Below, one piece after another: positions 1 through 14,077 of a DNA stretch of 64,000 nucleotides. The translations under genes and the position numbers were made by a program. Position 1 is the stretch's first letter; every line of letters begins with the position of its first letter. The notes under the pieces were generated by a model. It was not told where the DNA came from and did not search any database. It worked only from the letters and a program-made list of their open reading frames with translations. The stretch spans positions 42,230,943 through 42,294,942 of the forward strand of contig OX388347.1 in assembly GCA_947579665.1 (NCBI GenBank). Reading direction: 5' to 3'. The stretch is from Sympetrum striolatum (Eukaryota > Arthropoda > Insecta > Odonata > Libellulidae).

Positions 1-3000
1 GATGATCCTGCCAAGGGATCCTACAGTTTATGGCCCACGCCTGGCTGCCAAATGTCAGGGCTGATACGAGCCTTAGATCCCTCGTTCTATTTCTAGGGCA
101 TCGAGATCATCAAGTTCACCAACCTGCGCGGACAAGCAATGGTCAGCCAATAGCATTTATCCGTCACAAAACGATCCCAATTGAGGGAATGTATTTTTTT
201 CGTCCAAAATAAGTTTCGCTTAAAATAATCGGAATCAAGTAACGGGGGTGAAAAATATCTTCGAGAATCTGAAATTCCATGATCTGAAAGCACTAGTTTG
301 AAAGCCACCTGGAGGCATTTTGAATCGAATCCATGGAACAGATCCAATGTTCCGCTACTTTTCTGCATGTACGATTATACCCTGCCAGCAGCAAGGTGGC
401 GTGTAGGAGTGTAAACAGTAAACACTTGATCTATTTCTCTCGTTTTGCAATAACTTACTGATTGATCGAGGAATGAAAGAGTTCTCAAAAGAATGCCTTC
501 TGTGCCTATTTCCATAATCTCAAATCAGTTGTCAAAATTGTCAACATTTCTGGGAGGCTGCATGGAAAATAGCCATCACGCCTTCCGTAGGTGCTTTTTC
601 TTTGAATTAATTTAGCGATTGCCAACCTACCCTCAGTCTTTTTCCCTAGCGCTCATTTCCAGGCGAATTAATTTATAATTATCTTGTAAATACTTGTATA
701 ATAATAAATATTTCTATATTTTTATATATCTGTAAGAAAGTTTACTTGATTTTTTTCCTCGAAAATACAGGAACATCGATGTTTATTTTTCTTGTAATAC
801 TCGCGGTATTTCTATCGTCTTGAATGTATTTAAAAACTTTCATGTAGGGGTAATACGAAGGGCATGTACTGTACGAGAGTAACCTGTTTTCGTATTGAAG
901 CAAGAATTTGAGAGAGAGTACCTACATTTTCAGCGTTCCTCGCAACTTCCAAGTCAAATTCCATCGCAGGAATAGGTTAAGAAAAACAATCCTTAAAAAT
1001 GTTCTCTAGTCTTGAGAAGCCTTTATAAGGAATGCAAGCGCATCCCCAATATTTGCTTCCCTTATTGTATAAAGTTTGAAAAAGTATAATTGAATTGCAA
1101 AATGAAAACAAGTTACTTTAACATAGAAATTTAAATATGTTCTGTAAAATATTTCACAGCTTATATCTACAATTTTTCGTACAAAAATAATCAATGAGGT
1201 CCCCTGCGTCAACAAAAGTATCCTATCATGTTAAAAAGAATACGATAAATTTAGTAAGTGTTCTATGAGTATATGAGGTTCATTGTCTGCATATAAACTC
1301 ATGTTTCATTGGAATGGCAGCTTCATTAACTTGAAAAAACATCTTTTAGAGAGAAATATTTATTTATCAAATACCGTAGACCTTCAAATAAACCGTAATT
1401 ATTTCGGTTTGAAGAGTCATGATTAGTTAATATTGTTGCTAAAAGTACAGATAATATTTGAATTGAGGTAACAGGAAAATTCTTGAAAATCAAGTTATCA
1501 TATTATAAATATAAATAACAAACAATAAGCAGCAAGTTTTTAACGAAATCCATCTTTGATGATATTTATTAAACAAAAGTGTACAAATATACCTTTTGTC
1601 ATTGTGCAGCATCACAAAAATTGACGTCTCAAATAAGCCGAAATCCGCGCAGTCAGCTACACTAACATTCCGACAACAAAGATAGACATTCTATCTATGC
1701 GGCAATAAAAGAAGGAAGGAAAACAAGTCATAGAGGAGATTCCGATTCATAGAGCAGTAAAACCTGAGACATTCGTCAACTTCAGGATGGGATTATCCTG
1801 AAAGAAAATCGGTTAGATAGAGAGACACATTTCCTAAGAGGAAAGAAACTGATAGAAACGGGAGGGAGTCACTCAATTGCGTTTCACTGTTGATAGAAGC
1901 TTTGCCGTCGATGTGAAGGGATACGATTGAAAAGCTGAGGCAAGGTCGAGACGTTGGTGGACATTCCATTCCTTATCGGGGCAAAAGTGATTCCTCAATG
2001 CAACATCGACCGAAATGTTTGCTTTCATGAATTGAAAACATAGTTTTCGAATGGGAGGAAATGTCCGAATATCTTTTTTGCAGAATTTCCTAGGAATGTT
2101 TTCCGCTCGTATCACTGCTAGGAATCGCTCGTTTTATTATTTTTTGCTCTTCTGTTAGCGTATATATTTAATTTTGAATTCTGAATCGTCAGAAGAAACA
2201 GGTATTTGTTTTTTACACACCGTGCTACTTTATTTACGTAAATCTTCAAAATGAAAAAAAAATAAATAAATTCAGGACTCTCTCGTAGGAAGTCAGGATT
2301 GATTAATCAAATACCTATAAATACACGATACAATATCATATGTAAATCATAAAATTAATATTGAAGCTGCCCGGAATGGAGAAAGCAAATATCTATATAA
2401 TATGAGCTGTTCATATCTGAGATTCTACCAACTTTCATTCAAATCAGCTTATCGAAAACAAAATTCTTTATATCGAGAATATTATCCACAAAGCTAACCA
2501 AAATGAATACTACGGAATAGTCACTGTATCCTAAAGAAAAAAAAAACGAAATTTAGTTAAGTAATCGGGGAAATATATGATAACTAAGTTTCAGCTGCTT
2601 TACTCACAATGAAAGTAGCTTTTTCAAGGAAGAATCATTCAAGGTTTTGGCAATGTGTTTTAAGAGGAAATTTGAAAGCATGTTCATTGGAGACGTAGAA
2701 ATCGCCAAATTCGACGTGTGGATGCATAGCCGTTCTGAATTCATACTTTTTATATAATCTGTTAGATTGCTGAAAGGAAATACTCTCCAAATGCACACCA
2801 CAGCGTGAACTAAAAAATTATCTTTAAAGGAGCAAGGATTTTTCAAGTAACTAAAGATTGTTAAATTAAACAAAGGTTTCACAAAAAACAAAAGTAACAT
2901 TTAAGTTTTGAGAGGTGCTATTATTAGCCGAAATTGGTAGCCAACGAAACCTTATGTGGATAGTAAAAGTTACTTGCGTTTTAATAAATCCTTTTTTTTC

Positions 3001-4714
3001 TATAACATTTGTTTGTTATCTGAGAATTCCACAAAGTTACGGCCTCCTCCGTGAATTTAAGTTAAATTGGATCCAATATAGCCCTTTACTGGATTCAGTT
3101 CCGTATGCTTCCTATATATATTAGCGACCCTTGTCTTATGAATCGTTCTCCGATTAGCGCCGCTCGAATTCATTCCGAAAGATGGCGAAATTTCTAAACT
3201 AAAAATAATTCGAAGTGCAAGGGTGGGCACCTTGCGCGCACGAGATCTGACATGAGCGTTGAAGGATATTGGATGTGTGGGCCGGGAGTTCCTTAGGGGA
3301 GGAGAATAAAGGGACGGAATAAGCTCAGCAGATGACTAACAGAGATATAGAAATAGAGAACGTAAAGGGGAGGCGATAACATCAGTCCAGAAATAAGAGA
3401 TGCGAGATAGTGAATCATACGAGTACGTAGCAAAATCTTCAGCGGTCATACCAGTGGGAGTGGATAGTCATGGTTGCCTTTACTTGTGATTCACTGACTA
3501 GATTCATAGCAGAACTAGACGGAGCAATCTATGTGGGGCAGCACTTTGCATCTAAGCTTATAAATAGGCCTTTTATTTTGTATTCATTTCCAGAAAATGC
3601 AAATTAAATAAGTTACCCGTTTTGCGCATAATTTATTAAATATTTTGACCATGGGTGCTTAAAATATTTCACTAATATACCAACCACGTTCCAATAAGAG
3701 TTTTTTAAATTACTTAATTAAGTTAAAGTTAGCTAGTAATAATAAAATTAATTGAAGATTTTTAGTGATATGGTGTTTCATTGCTCAGATAGTAAGAAAA
3801 TAGGATGGAAAGTCATTTTAACAGATAACGCTCTTCATTACTGTTATTGGAAAATGAAAGAACTCTTATGTCATGCAGATCTAGTAGACTATCTCTAACC
3901 CTTGAGTTCAAAGTAGACTTTATTATTAGCGTTCTCTTGACTGTAAGATATTTAAATTACTCAGTGAAAATTTAAGTTATAATACATCTAAATGTATGTG
4001 GTTAAAACCCAAGTGATTTTCCTTTTATTTACTGCATGTGAAGGCTCATAACTTGAGAACTGATATTAGCATTATTATAAAGTAAATAAAAGCTTTAGAT
4101 TCTCATTTACGGGATATATTTTAATTAAAATACAATTTTTGAAATTGGCAATGCCATCTACTTTTCCTTTTTTTAATTTGACGAGTAACCAAAATAAACA
4201 AATAATATACGTTGATAAAATAAAATAATTTTCAATAGCCGCAGATTCTTAGGTAATTTGAACAACACGGAAATATTGAAAATCTTCGTCGAAAAATCTA
4301 GGTAGTTTACGCTCTGCAGCAAGCATGCATAACATACATGCCGCATATCACATGCGGCATGCAATAGGTGTTGAGGAATTACATTTATCCACCAAAAGAT
4401 TTTTATTCAAGTTTATCAAAATAGCCATCAAATAGAAGCTCTTGGATATACATAAAAAATATCTGCCTTTAATTCAATTGTGAATTAAGAGCAAGCTTGT
4501 TACAGTATATAATTTAATGTTTTACATTGATTATTACCTTGTATTTTTAAGCTTAAATTCGCATAAATTTGATTTTATTCATATTCTTGTATATTATAAA
4601 AACAATTATTTTCCCAAAATTCTTTTTCTGAGACCCACGATCATTTTTCTCATATCCAAGCGACAATTCCCTCCTTACGAGCATTAACGTACAAGTTGAC
4701 TCTACAGCAAAAGC
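1..4714. other. AT-rich non-coding DNA
   Basis: No frame longer than about 100 codons and nothing recognisable as a protein. A short hairpin lies at 4337-4361, where CATGCCGCAT and its reverse complement flank five bases. A stretch of average composition at about 3130-3480 has no coding sign. I see no RNA gene or mobile element here. Confidence 0.6.
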
Positions 4715-4920
4715 GCTTTCACCTCAGATACATTGATATTTCCACTATCCTCACTCATTGGTGACTATTCCTTCCATTGGCATTTAAATCCTCTCCATAG
4801 GTCAATCCGTAATTTTTAGATTAGATAAAGGGCTATACTTTCACCCGAGATTCATTGATATTTCCAGTAGCCTCACTCTTGTGTGCCATTCCATTTCATA
4901 GACAGTTAAATCTTCGCTTT
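4715..4920. repeat. Two-unit degenerate tandem duplication
   Basis: The segment starting at about 4715 (GCTTTCACCTCAGATACATT) recurs at about 4839 (ACTTTCACCCGAGATTCATT). Both copies continue with TTGATATTTCCA, a CCTCACTC block and a GTTAAATC/TTTAAATC block. The period is about 124 bp and the copies have diverged clearly, so the duplication is old. No coding content. Confidence 0.7.
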
Positions 4921-7328
4921 CGATTAACCAGACATCGAAACACGCACGAAAGGCTTACAAAAAGCCGTTTACCTCAAAAATACACAGCTACAATGGGCGC
5001 TCTACACAGTTCGGTGATCGGATAATACTCCATCGAAAGTCCCCTGATATAATGCGGGGAGGAAGTTTGCCAGTCATGCGAGACACCAGGTGTGTTTCCC
5101 GGGAGATAAATTGCCTCTGCAAATACAGGTTTTATATCAGTCTTTGCGATAGCGGAGGGCGGTGCTTGTTTTTCTTTCATTTCCAAGTTGTATTTGGCAG
5201 AAACTCAATTAAAAAGAGTGAATCCCAATTCCTTCCCCCTATATTTCATTTCTCGTCCCTAATCCGTTTTCACTTTTCGCGGAATGGAAATGTCTCCCCC
5301 TCTTTCTTTGATTTTCCTCGGAAACTTAATGGAGCGTTCCCTTTGATACCAATTATTTGCTCGGGTTATTTTTGCCTTTGAAATTCGAGCGAACTCATTG
5401 GTGGAGTCGAGGAAGTTATGCGCGACTTGTTGTGAAGGTCGCATGAGCATGAATTTTTCTTTGTGTTGTTGGCAGGATAAGCTTTCTATGTATATTATTA
5501 GTTCATCTCAGTGTTTTTTATTTGGATATAAATGATTTAATTAAAGTATTAACTTTAATAGATAATTGAGCAGGAAATTTTTACTTATCGTCCAAGAAAC
5601 GGTTTCATAAATATTAAAATAATATTTAATTATTCAATAAAACAAATCCGGTACTCTATGGCGCATTTAAATTGATAAATAATTTAAATGAAGAATTTGG
5701 ATATTTCAAAAGAAGCGTTAGGTTTTTTTTGGCCGACATAGGTGAAGTTACAAGTATAAAGATATTTTCATACAAAGGATTTTATATAATATCATGTATC
5801 AACTTTTATATAGGAATTTTTCATTGTGTAGAGTTTCAAAAAATTACAGCTTTGTCACTTGATTTTATTTATGATAACTAATTCTATGATAATGTGATGA
5901 TATTTTTTTCTCTGTCAAGACCAAAACTAACTCAAAGTCAAGAAAGATAAGCTTGATGATTTATGAGTGGAAATTATAAGCAATAACATCAATGATATAT
6001 TTATCATGGCATCAATGTTTTGCTTCATTAGTAACTACTGCCTATATTTAGAAGATTGCATCATAATAAAACAATAGACAAAATGTCGATGAATAATTAT
6101 TCATCGATATTATAACTAAAGAACATTTCAGTTCTCAATGATTATTTCGATAAAAATGATGAATGGAGCAGAGAGGGGAAGCAAAATGTGGCTTTCAATT
6201 TTGTTGACGTATTACAATCGTGTTTCTCGCTAATCATTAAATCCCCTTTTGTTATATTGTCAACCGCTTGAATTTGAATTAACGCAGCTGCTGTGCATCG
6301 AATTCGGATTATCATTCCAGTTTTGCACGAGTTGTCTGAAAATCGTGTTTCGAATAACTCAATCCGCTTACTGCAATTCCGCATACGTGGTATCCGCAAC
6401 TTGGCGAGAACATATTTCTCTGTATTTGTTTGCATATTAATTACCGAAATTATTACTATTTGAAAATCACAATTACGCAGCAATTTGGGAAAATTTTGAT
6501 GAAAAGTTCTATATTTTAATAAATTATGAAACAGCTAAAACCTTGTTGAAATATTTTTGTTTGGAATCACGATAACCGTAATTTGTTATGTTTTGAATAC
6601 ACGATTGTCATTCTACATTAATTAGAGGTTTAAAATCACCAATAGCCGTCATTTATGGCATTCCTCTTTTCATTCGCCGGTGTTTGGAGAAAACAAGAAA
6701 GAACACTGCTCTTAAAAAGTTCGGCGTCCTTTCTAGTTTTCTCGGAACTCCAGTGAATGAGACGAGGAACGCTGTCAAAGCTATTGGAGATTTTATTCTC
6801 TATTAGAGATTTTAATCTTCTAATTCCTTAATACTAGCGTTCCAAGTTTTCTTCCTGTAAAATCTACATACATATTGTAGGAAGAGTTATGCTATTGCTT
6901 TTCATACTGCTTCACAGAATACTTTCCAAAATTAAGTATTTTTATATCAGTAAATTTTAACTAGTGAATTCACAGTTATTCATCCATGATGATCATCATA
7001 AATGGTAGCTAACACGAACAAGGAAATTATCTCAAAGGCAAAATGAAGACATTTGAATATAGCTATATGTTTCAACTATTAATTAGATACCTATAGCGTT
7101 GGGTTCAAACTTTATGAAAAAAATTATCCAGAATTTTCCTCTTGATTGGAAATCTATTTCGTAATATACCACTTCATTCTTCATCCACCATTTAGAAATA
7201 ATCTGCATTTTTGTGAAGTTATAATAATTAATGTACTTGCATTCAAGGTAAATTCGAGCCAGCAAGAAAGGCATTGGCTAGAAAGGTATGTCGAAGATTT
7301 GACCTTTCATCAGTCGCGCCTATGATCA
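4921..7328. other. AT-rich non-coding DNA with a 22-bp palindrome
   Basis: No recognisable gene. Overlapping frames on both strands around 6142-6483 (113 codons on minus, 63 on plus) have no family signature and look like chance. The only structured object is the perfect palindrome at 6086-6107. Confidence 0.55.
6086..6107. repeat. Perfect 22-bp palindrome
   Basis: Arms of TCGATGAATAA and its exact reverse complement meet with no spacer. In AT-rich DNA this could be chance, a hairpin or a dimeric factor site; nothing nearby decides. Confidence 0.6.
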
Positions 7329-7889
7329 TTAAACGAATAGTCGCGCGTTGTATTCCATACAACAGATCGATTTTCGGCCAAAATTGTAAAATTAGTTTGA
7401 ATTGTTTATTATTTCTGAGTACTAAACTTCAGGTAATAATATAATTTAAGAGGAATAATTGAAGATGTAAACAACGTTTAGTTTAAAATATTATTATTCA
7501 ACTTTATTTATTTAAATGCGTCCAGAATGTACCCAAAAAGCAAGATGTCTATTAGTTCCAAAATTGAAATGCGTCTAATAAAGTTTAAGACGAAATAAGT
7601 GAAAATTTCCATGTAAACGTTGTAATAAGCAAAAATAGAGTTCACCAACGAAAAAACTTACCCAAGCGGTCGCGCGTTGTATGTGTTTCAACAGTCGTCA
7701 CTACACAGATTTACTCGCTTTCGTAGTCGGTTTAAGACTAAAAGGAGCTATTGACGCGTTTACAAGTTAAAAGTAAGTGCAATAAAAGAATAGACCCGGG
7801 AATGAGGTTCAATGGACCACCCAGGTAGAAAAGGGACCCGAAAAACCGTCTGTGTTGTACAGAATACAACACGACTGACAGAGGGTTAA
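7329..7889. mobile_element. piggyBac-like non-autonomous element (MITE), 561 bp
   Basis: The segment is bounded by TTAA at 7329-7332 and TTAA at 7886-7889, the target site duplicated by piggyBac transposases. Reading inward, both ends share GTCG(C/T)G then (C/-)GTTGTATTC, a GTTGTATTC...TACAAC hairpin, an AGA-CG block and TTTTCGG, so the subterminal sequence is an inverted repeat of about 45 bp. A third copy of the GTCGCGCGTTGTAT block lies inside at about 7669. There is no open frame, so any movement must have used a transposase encoded elsewhere. The piggyBac assignment rests on TTAA and the inverted ends only; the first bases inside TTAA differ between the two ends. Confidence 0.6.
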
Positions 7890-10800
7890 AGCCGAGGTCT
7901 TAGTTACGACTACTCTTGAGTCTGGTTGTTTTGTAACATTCTATTGGAACATTCTTAATAGTAGAAGTAATCACCATTTTAGATACGAAAATTAAAGATT
8001 TGCTAGGTTACCGAATTCTTCTGTCCGCTAGCTGCATTTCAGCAGTTCTCGACAAACAAGATACAGGGTGTGAATTAACTCTCAATATGACCGCATATTT
8101 ATAAATTATATAAAGAACGGGAAGATTAAAAGCTATTTTAGCTAAGATTTATGAATTTTTTAAAGTCCGGTTCTTCTCAAACTGTTGCCTATAAAATTAT
8201 GCTGTGACGCCATTTTCGTTTATTATAATGGAGGCATTGTTGGAACAAAGGGTAATTTACATTTTTTCCGACATTTAATCAGAATCGGTTGGATGTTCCC
8301 AACCCATTGACCGCTTGCTATATTCGACGCTTTAATCAATGGTTTGTGATTCTCACCACCGACAAATCAAACCTTTTATTTGCCTTTCATGAGCGCTCTC
8401 CCGTATGTGGTCACTAGAATGTGGGTAAAATGAATTTTGATCGAAATCGAGCAAAAGAAATGAAACCTTGTTCTGATAAGTAATGAAAGTAAAATTGTTG
8501 ATGAATTCATCATAAATTTGATAAAAGTTTTGGTGGTGATACTGAAGTAGATTTTCTGCAGACTCCAAAACCTTCTTAAGTGCTACTGTGATCCTCTAGA
8601 TTTATATGGTGATATAGTGGTAGTCCCTTGCATTATGATAAAACAAGGATTGCATAAAAATCTTCCTTTAGTCCTTTAATTTCTCTAAAAATTTTAAACC
8701 ACTCAATCAAATGAAACCCTGCTTCTATAGAGAAAGCATCAATTGTGAAGGGCTTAATTTAGTGTTAATACATACTTGAAATAAAATAATGATTTAATGT
8801 ATACATTGGACCATTGTAAAAAAAAACGGAAACCCAGTTAAGCGGTTATTATTGCTTTATCATTTCTTTTAACAACCTAATTTGACATGGAAATACAAAT
8901 TAAAATACCATTAATATTGAATATCACGGATTTGTTCAAATTTGACAGAGTCAGTTTCTTGTTTTACATTAATAGACAACTCTCTGATTGTTGAGCACAG
9001 TAACTTGTTATTTATTCAAAATCGAAATCAAGTCAAAACAAATTGGAAACTCCACACAATGCGTTCTTATGGATAAAAATTAGGAGGCCTTTTCGGATCG
9101 AACGGGAAATTGCTAATAACAACTTCTCAATATTTCTTATGGTTTCCCGCAGTAGCCCATTTGGTATTGGCCAAGTCAGAAAGGCTTGCGGTTAGGGCTG
9201 AGAAATTATGATTTAGTTAAGAACAATATATTTATATTAAGTTCTGAAACGCAGTAAATGATGAGAAAAAGATAAGAATGATCTATAAGGTAAGATGCTG
9301 CAATGTAATAGTCAAAACGAGTAATTTACCAAACAAATGAGAGAAAAATCTTTTAGATCTAACCGATGATGCACTTGTATAACTTGGTTAACAATATAAG
9401 ATTTCCAAATACAAATTTTACATAAAAAAGACTAATTATGTTCAACCACAAAACACGTGTCAATTATTTAAAGCCCTGACAGTCTCTAACGAATCCGTGC
9501 TGCACAAGGTGTGTGGTATCCGTGTTAGAACCAAGGGGGAAACGTTTTATGACCGCATTTCCGTGATTTAGAATCAACTTTTGCGTCCTATCAAGCTCAC
9601 TGTTATCTTCGATCCATTCCAGCACATATAAATGCGCTCCCATTGTGCCGCAAGCTCGGACGCTTCCGATATTAATATTCGATTTTGATGTCACAATTTC
9701 CGCCGGAGGAACATCTGCACCAAAGGGTTTCAAGGGGAAAATTTCCACTCGTCTGGAGAACTTCGCGCGAATTGAATTTGGGGAGAAAGCGGGAGAAAGC
9801 GATCCGTCATTGTCGCTGACGTAACGAGAACCCGAACACCAGGAGCTGCGGCAGCTGTACCCACGCGGCAAAAAAATATCCGACCTATCACTCCGGAGCG
9901 TTTCCCTCCTGCGGTTCAAATCGAATACATTCCGATTTTGCACCGTTTAATCTGACGGCGGATCGACTATCTATCACTCCCTGCCGCATCGTTTGCTTCC
10001 AATCTAGCCGACCAATAGATTCTCGCCTTCCACTGCTGCTCTATCTCCCGGCGGCTAGCGATGCAGCCTCGGAAGTTAATTAAGTCTGGCAATTACCTTC
10101 GGACGTAGGTGACGGCGAACGGGTGAGCTAACATTACTAAATGGAAGGGTCGGAGCATTTTTTTACCCGTGTACGTGGTCAACTACGATGCTAATTTTGA
10201 ATGCTGAGGCAAATTGGACCGCCTAGAGGAGTATCTCCGAAGAAGCGAAAATTGCAATCGATGCATCACCCAACCGACCGGGAGGACACCTTTGCTTGCC
10301 ACACCAAAACTCTTGAATGACCGAAGTTTCACCGAAGAAGCAAAATCTAAAATTAATGTGTTGCCTAAATAATTGGTGCAAAACCTCAATGCTTGGCCGC
10401 AGTTCGTGCTAAGTCATACAGAATTTTAATTAAATAAGACTCAAAATTTAACAAGTGATACCTAATTTAAAAAACTAATTGTAGTAATAGTTAACCAATA
10501 AATATAATTCCCTTCTCTGGCAAAACGTTAACTGAATTCCGTTCCAAGCCATTCAGAATGTAATTAAAATGATTTATTGTGATGTTTTATTTATCTAGCT
10601 CAGTAGGTTGTTTCTTAGCAATGAAAACATCTCCAGTATTTACCTTTTCTCAAAATATTCTTCTGAGTCACGGGCGATAAAAAATATGAAAAATGTATAT
10701 GATTAGAATATTAAAACTATTTTCAATAAAAGAGTCCGGTCAAATAATTTGTAATTAACTATTCTTAATTATTTATACCTCTTTTTCATAATAACAATCG

Positions 10801-13800
10801 TTTAAATGAAGGATTTTATTTTTGGGAAATAAAGAATCGATTTTTTTACGAGAAAGAAAATTTATAAAACGCCATACCAAAGTTAAGAAATGTTATGTTA
10901 AGAAAATTAACAGTTAAAGAATCAATTTAAGAAAATTTTAAATGATTAGCGATCATCATGATAATTATATCACTATGATGATTGTCGGTCTAAGCTTAAT
11001 TACTAGGCCGGCCATTCTTTGGGGGTCATCTTAATGGAAAGATATGCCTAAACTGTACAACTTTAATGAAAATTTATAGCTCGTCTTATTTGAAGGCCAT
11101 CCTATCTGCGGAAATATGCGGTGGTTGAAGTATGTTCACACATACTTCAATTTACGTAAAATCAAGATCTATTTCATTCACATTTACTGTAATCTTATTC
11201 TCATCAGAGATAATGCGAAGGTGTGCAATGGAATCACGTGAACTTATGTAGACGACCTTCGGAAGCCTAAATAGACTACCTATCTACTCGGCGGTCTTGT
11301 TTACTTACTTGTAAAACATAGCGCACTGCTTCTGTTATTCTCTAGGGAATGGCTCCTATGGAAGGATTTGAAAGGAAGTGAGTTTCAGATGGGAAAAGAG
11401 GAATGGTTTCCAGTAAACACATGGGATAGCGTGCATCCATTTCAGGTGGCGCTTGGAAAGCAACGTGCGGGATTTAGGGATGAAGAAAGAAAGGCAAGGT
11501 TTTCTTCGATTGTTCGCGGCTAGAAGAAAAAAGGCGGTCGTAATTTTTGTTCGGAGGTCGAGGAGTAGAGTGCGCTGACCAAATCACTTGTAAGTATTTG
11601 ATGTTACAAAGTCACGTCAGTGCGTGGTGCAGGGCGATAAAGATTGGTGTGTTCTACTTCACCGCGTTTCCTTCCGTTTCCGTCTCTAGTGAGAATGGAT
11701 TTTATGCGCAATTTTGATTCGCTAGCCTCCGGTTTCGTTTTTCTAATGGGTTCGCAGTGTAGCTCCCTCGTCTCTGATACATTTCCGCATCGCTACTACA
11801 GCCAAGTCAAGATACGACTTAAATTAGGCTACTCGCTGACATGCAATTTTTAGTTATGCAACTATTTGATTGCTTGAGTGACAGCCAAGGAATTTTATGA
11901 TACTGTGCTTACGTACAACTGCTTTGTTGGCCAATTTAATTGTTTGTGTTTAATCTCAAATTGAATGCAACTCAATGCTCTGTTCTAGATAGCTTAATTT
12001 GGTAAAACATATGCCAGAGAAAAAGTTCTGATTCTGCTAATTATTTTAATGCCCATTTTTATAGGAAATTATTGATATTTACCTGTTGGTGAATATTTAC
12101 TGTTTATGATGAGAAACTATATTAAATATATGAAAGGACCAAAATATTTTCATGTCTGTACTATAAACTTAGTCATACTTAGTTGTACTTATTTACTCCT
12201 AAGTAATGTTTAGAATATCTTTATGAGTAGTCGTCATCGAAAAGGTAAAATGGATTCTCACTCCTTTCACCATAAGCTACCAAAAGCCATAGATGAGAAA
12301 TTAGAATCATCAGGCTAGATGAGGATTGAAGTAGTCAACCCTTGCTTTTCTTACTGATGCAGAAAAATAGGAGTTGAAAAGTGAGTTATACTTACCCTAT
12401 GGAAGATCATTTTACAACAGTTAGTATGAAGGGATCAGAATGAATAAATTCAATAAGACTTATATCAAAATATATTTACTACATCCATATTATCAAAGCC
12501 ATAGCAAATAAATGAAAGACGAATTTTCCTTAAATTAAACTCAAAAGCATGGAAAATGTTTGTTCATCTACTTTAGTAGCAAGATTTATGTGCACCAAAT
12601 CTTCTGAGAAAGCAAGCAATTAGCAGTAAAGAACTTAGGGTTTTCGGAACGCTTAGGGAATTTTTCTTCGGTAAGGACGAAGAAAATAAATATTTATCGG
12701 TCACACTAAAATGCCTTTTCGACGTGAGAGTTTCCGGTTTGATCCCAATATCGGAAGTTCTTCGGCGTCGTAACGAGGTTTTGAGACCTCATTTCTGACG
12801 AAAGCAAAACCTGCATTTTATTACGAGCGATATTGTTTGGCTCAGAATTGAGGATAAAGATTTTATTGCCGTTTCGTTATCTTCGTCCATCTAAAAAGAG
12901 AGCGCTGTATTCCGCCATAAACGTTACCGACATCGGAAGCAATAACTTTCTCGATTCGGCATTTTCTCATCGGGAGGTGTTTCAAATGAGACAATAGAAT
13001 GGTAATGAAATGGTAGCTGGAGCGAATGCTTCGCTTAATATCCTTTAACAGGTGGTTGCGTGCAATTATAAAAAAAAAACAATTTCATTAGAAAAGCAAA
13101 TATTTTTCGGTTTCAATTACATGCTGTTTTGAAAATATTGCTAAAAAAACTTAATTTATACGGAATTAAGAATTGAAAATTTGTAAACATTGTATCAGAG
13201 AATGTTATCATATATATTTAAGTAAAAATCCCTACAAAGTGTTTCCTAAATTAAAGAAGAAAAAAATAACCCAAATTATTGGAAATTGTTGCATATTTTG
13301 AACTACATATAGACGCACGCAAGAAACTACAGAATTTTGAAGAAAGCATCGGGAGGAATGGTGAATAAACAGCGAACAACTTTGATTCAATATAGTGGAA
13401 AATATAGAATAATTAATTAAAGAGGCATTCAAATATCTATTATTAATTATAAATTTCTTTTTACTCACTGTATTCCATTCACTGAGTGAGTTTGATGATT
13501 ACTGAGAAAAATTACGAATCACTGGTATCTGATTTGCAATTCTTTGTTTTACTTACCTCATTATTTAGGAAATCATACGAGGTTTTTATATTTAAGTTCG
13601 ACAATTTAGGGTAGAAAATATGATGTATGTCTTATTGTTGAATGATCTACTTCCGTTCGAACTCATACCCTGACAAATTTCAGTGCTCACTGCACCATTC
13701 AAAATAATATTATGGAAAGCTTGCTGTATAATGATCCTCAGAGCTGCCGTCAAATTTGACGGGATTTAAACAAAATTTAGATCTTTTAAAAGGATCCTTG

Positions 13801-14060
13801 ATCATCGTGGACATAAAGAAGCCATAGGAAAAGTGGCTGCCCTGGAGGTATCCTCAAAAAAACTCGTTTATTCAGGATTTTTCCCTAAGCAGTTATTGCT
13901 ATACAGCGTATGTGTTAGGGTTTATACGCGACCTCATTTGCCAAACTTCGTATTTTGAGAGATCATGATTCATGAAACTAAATAAGATAAATGAAACTAA
14001 TAAATGAAATAATAAACTAACTAAATCCACGATTTCTGATATGCTTGAGGCCTTTGATAG
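7890..14060. other. Non-coding DNA, mostly AT-rich
   Basis: No protein family could be recognised. The longest frame is 159 codons on minus (9464-9943). It begins at GTG rather than ATG, lies in a locally GC-richer stretch (about 9460-10130) and has no motif I know. It could be a chance frame, an exon fragment or an old insertion. The stretch 10400-13700 holds only AT-rich sequence. At 13975-14035 there is a low-complexity run with repeated GAAACTAA/AATAAA words. Confidence 0.5.
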
Positions 14061-14077
14061 ATTTCCTTTCTATTCAT

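Noticed and set aside
6142..6483. 113-codon minus frame
   Set aside because: No motif, overlaps a 63-codon frame on the other strand, no splice or promoter context.
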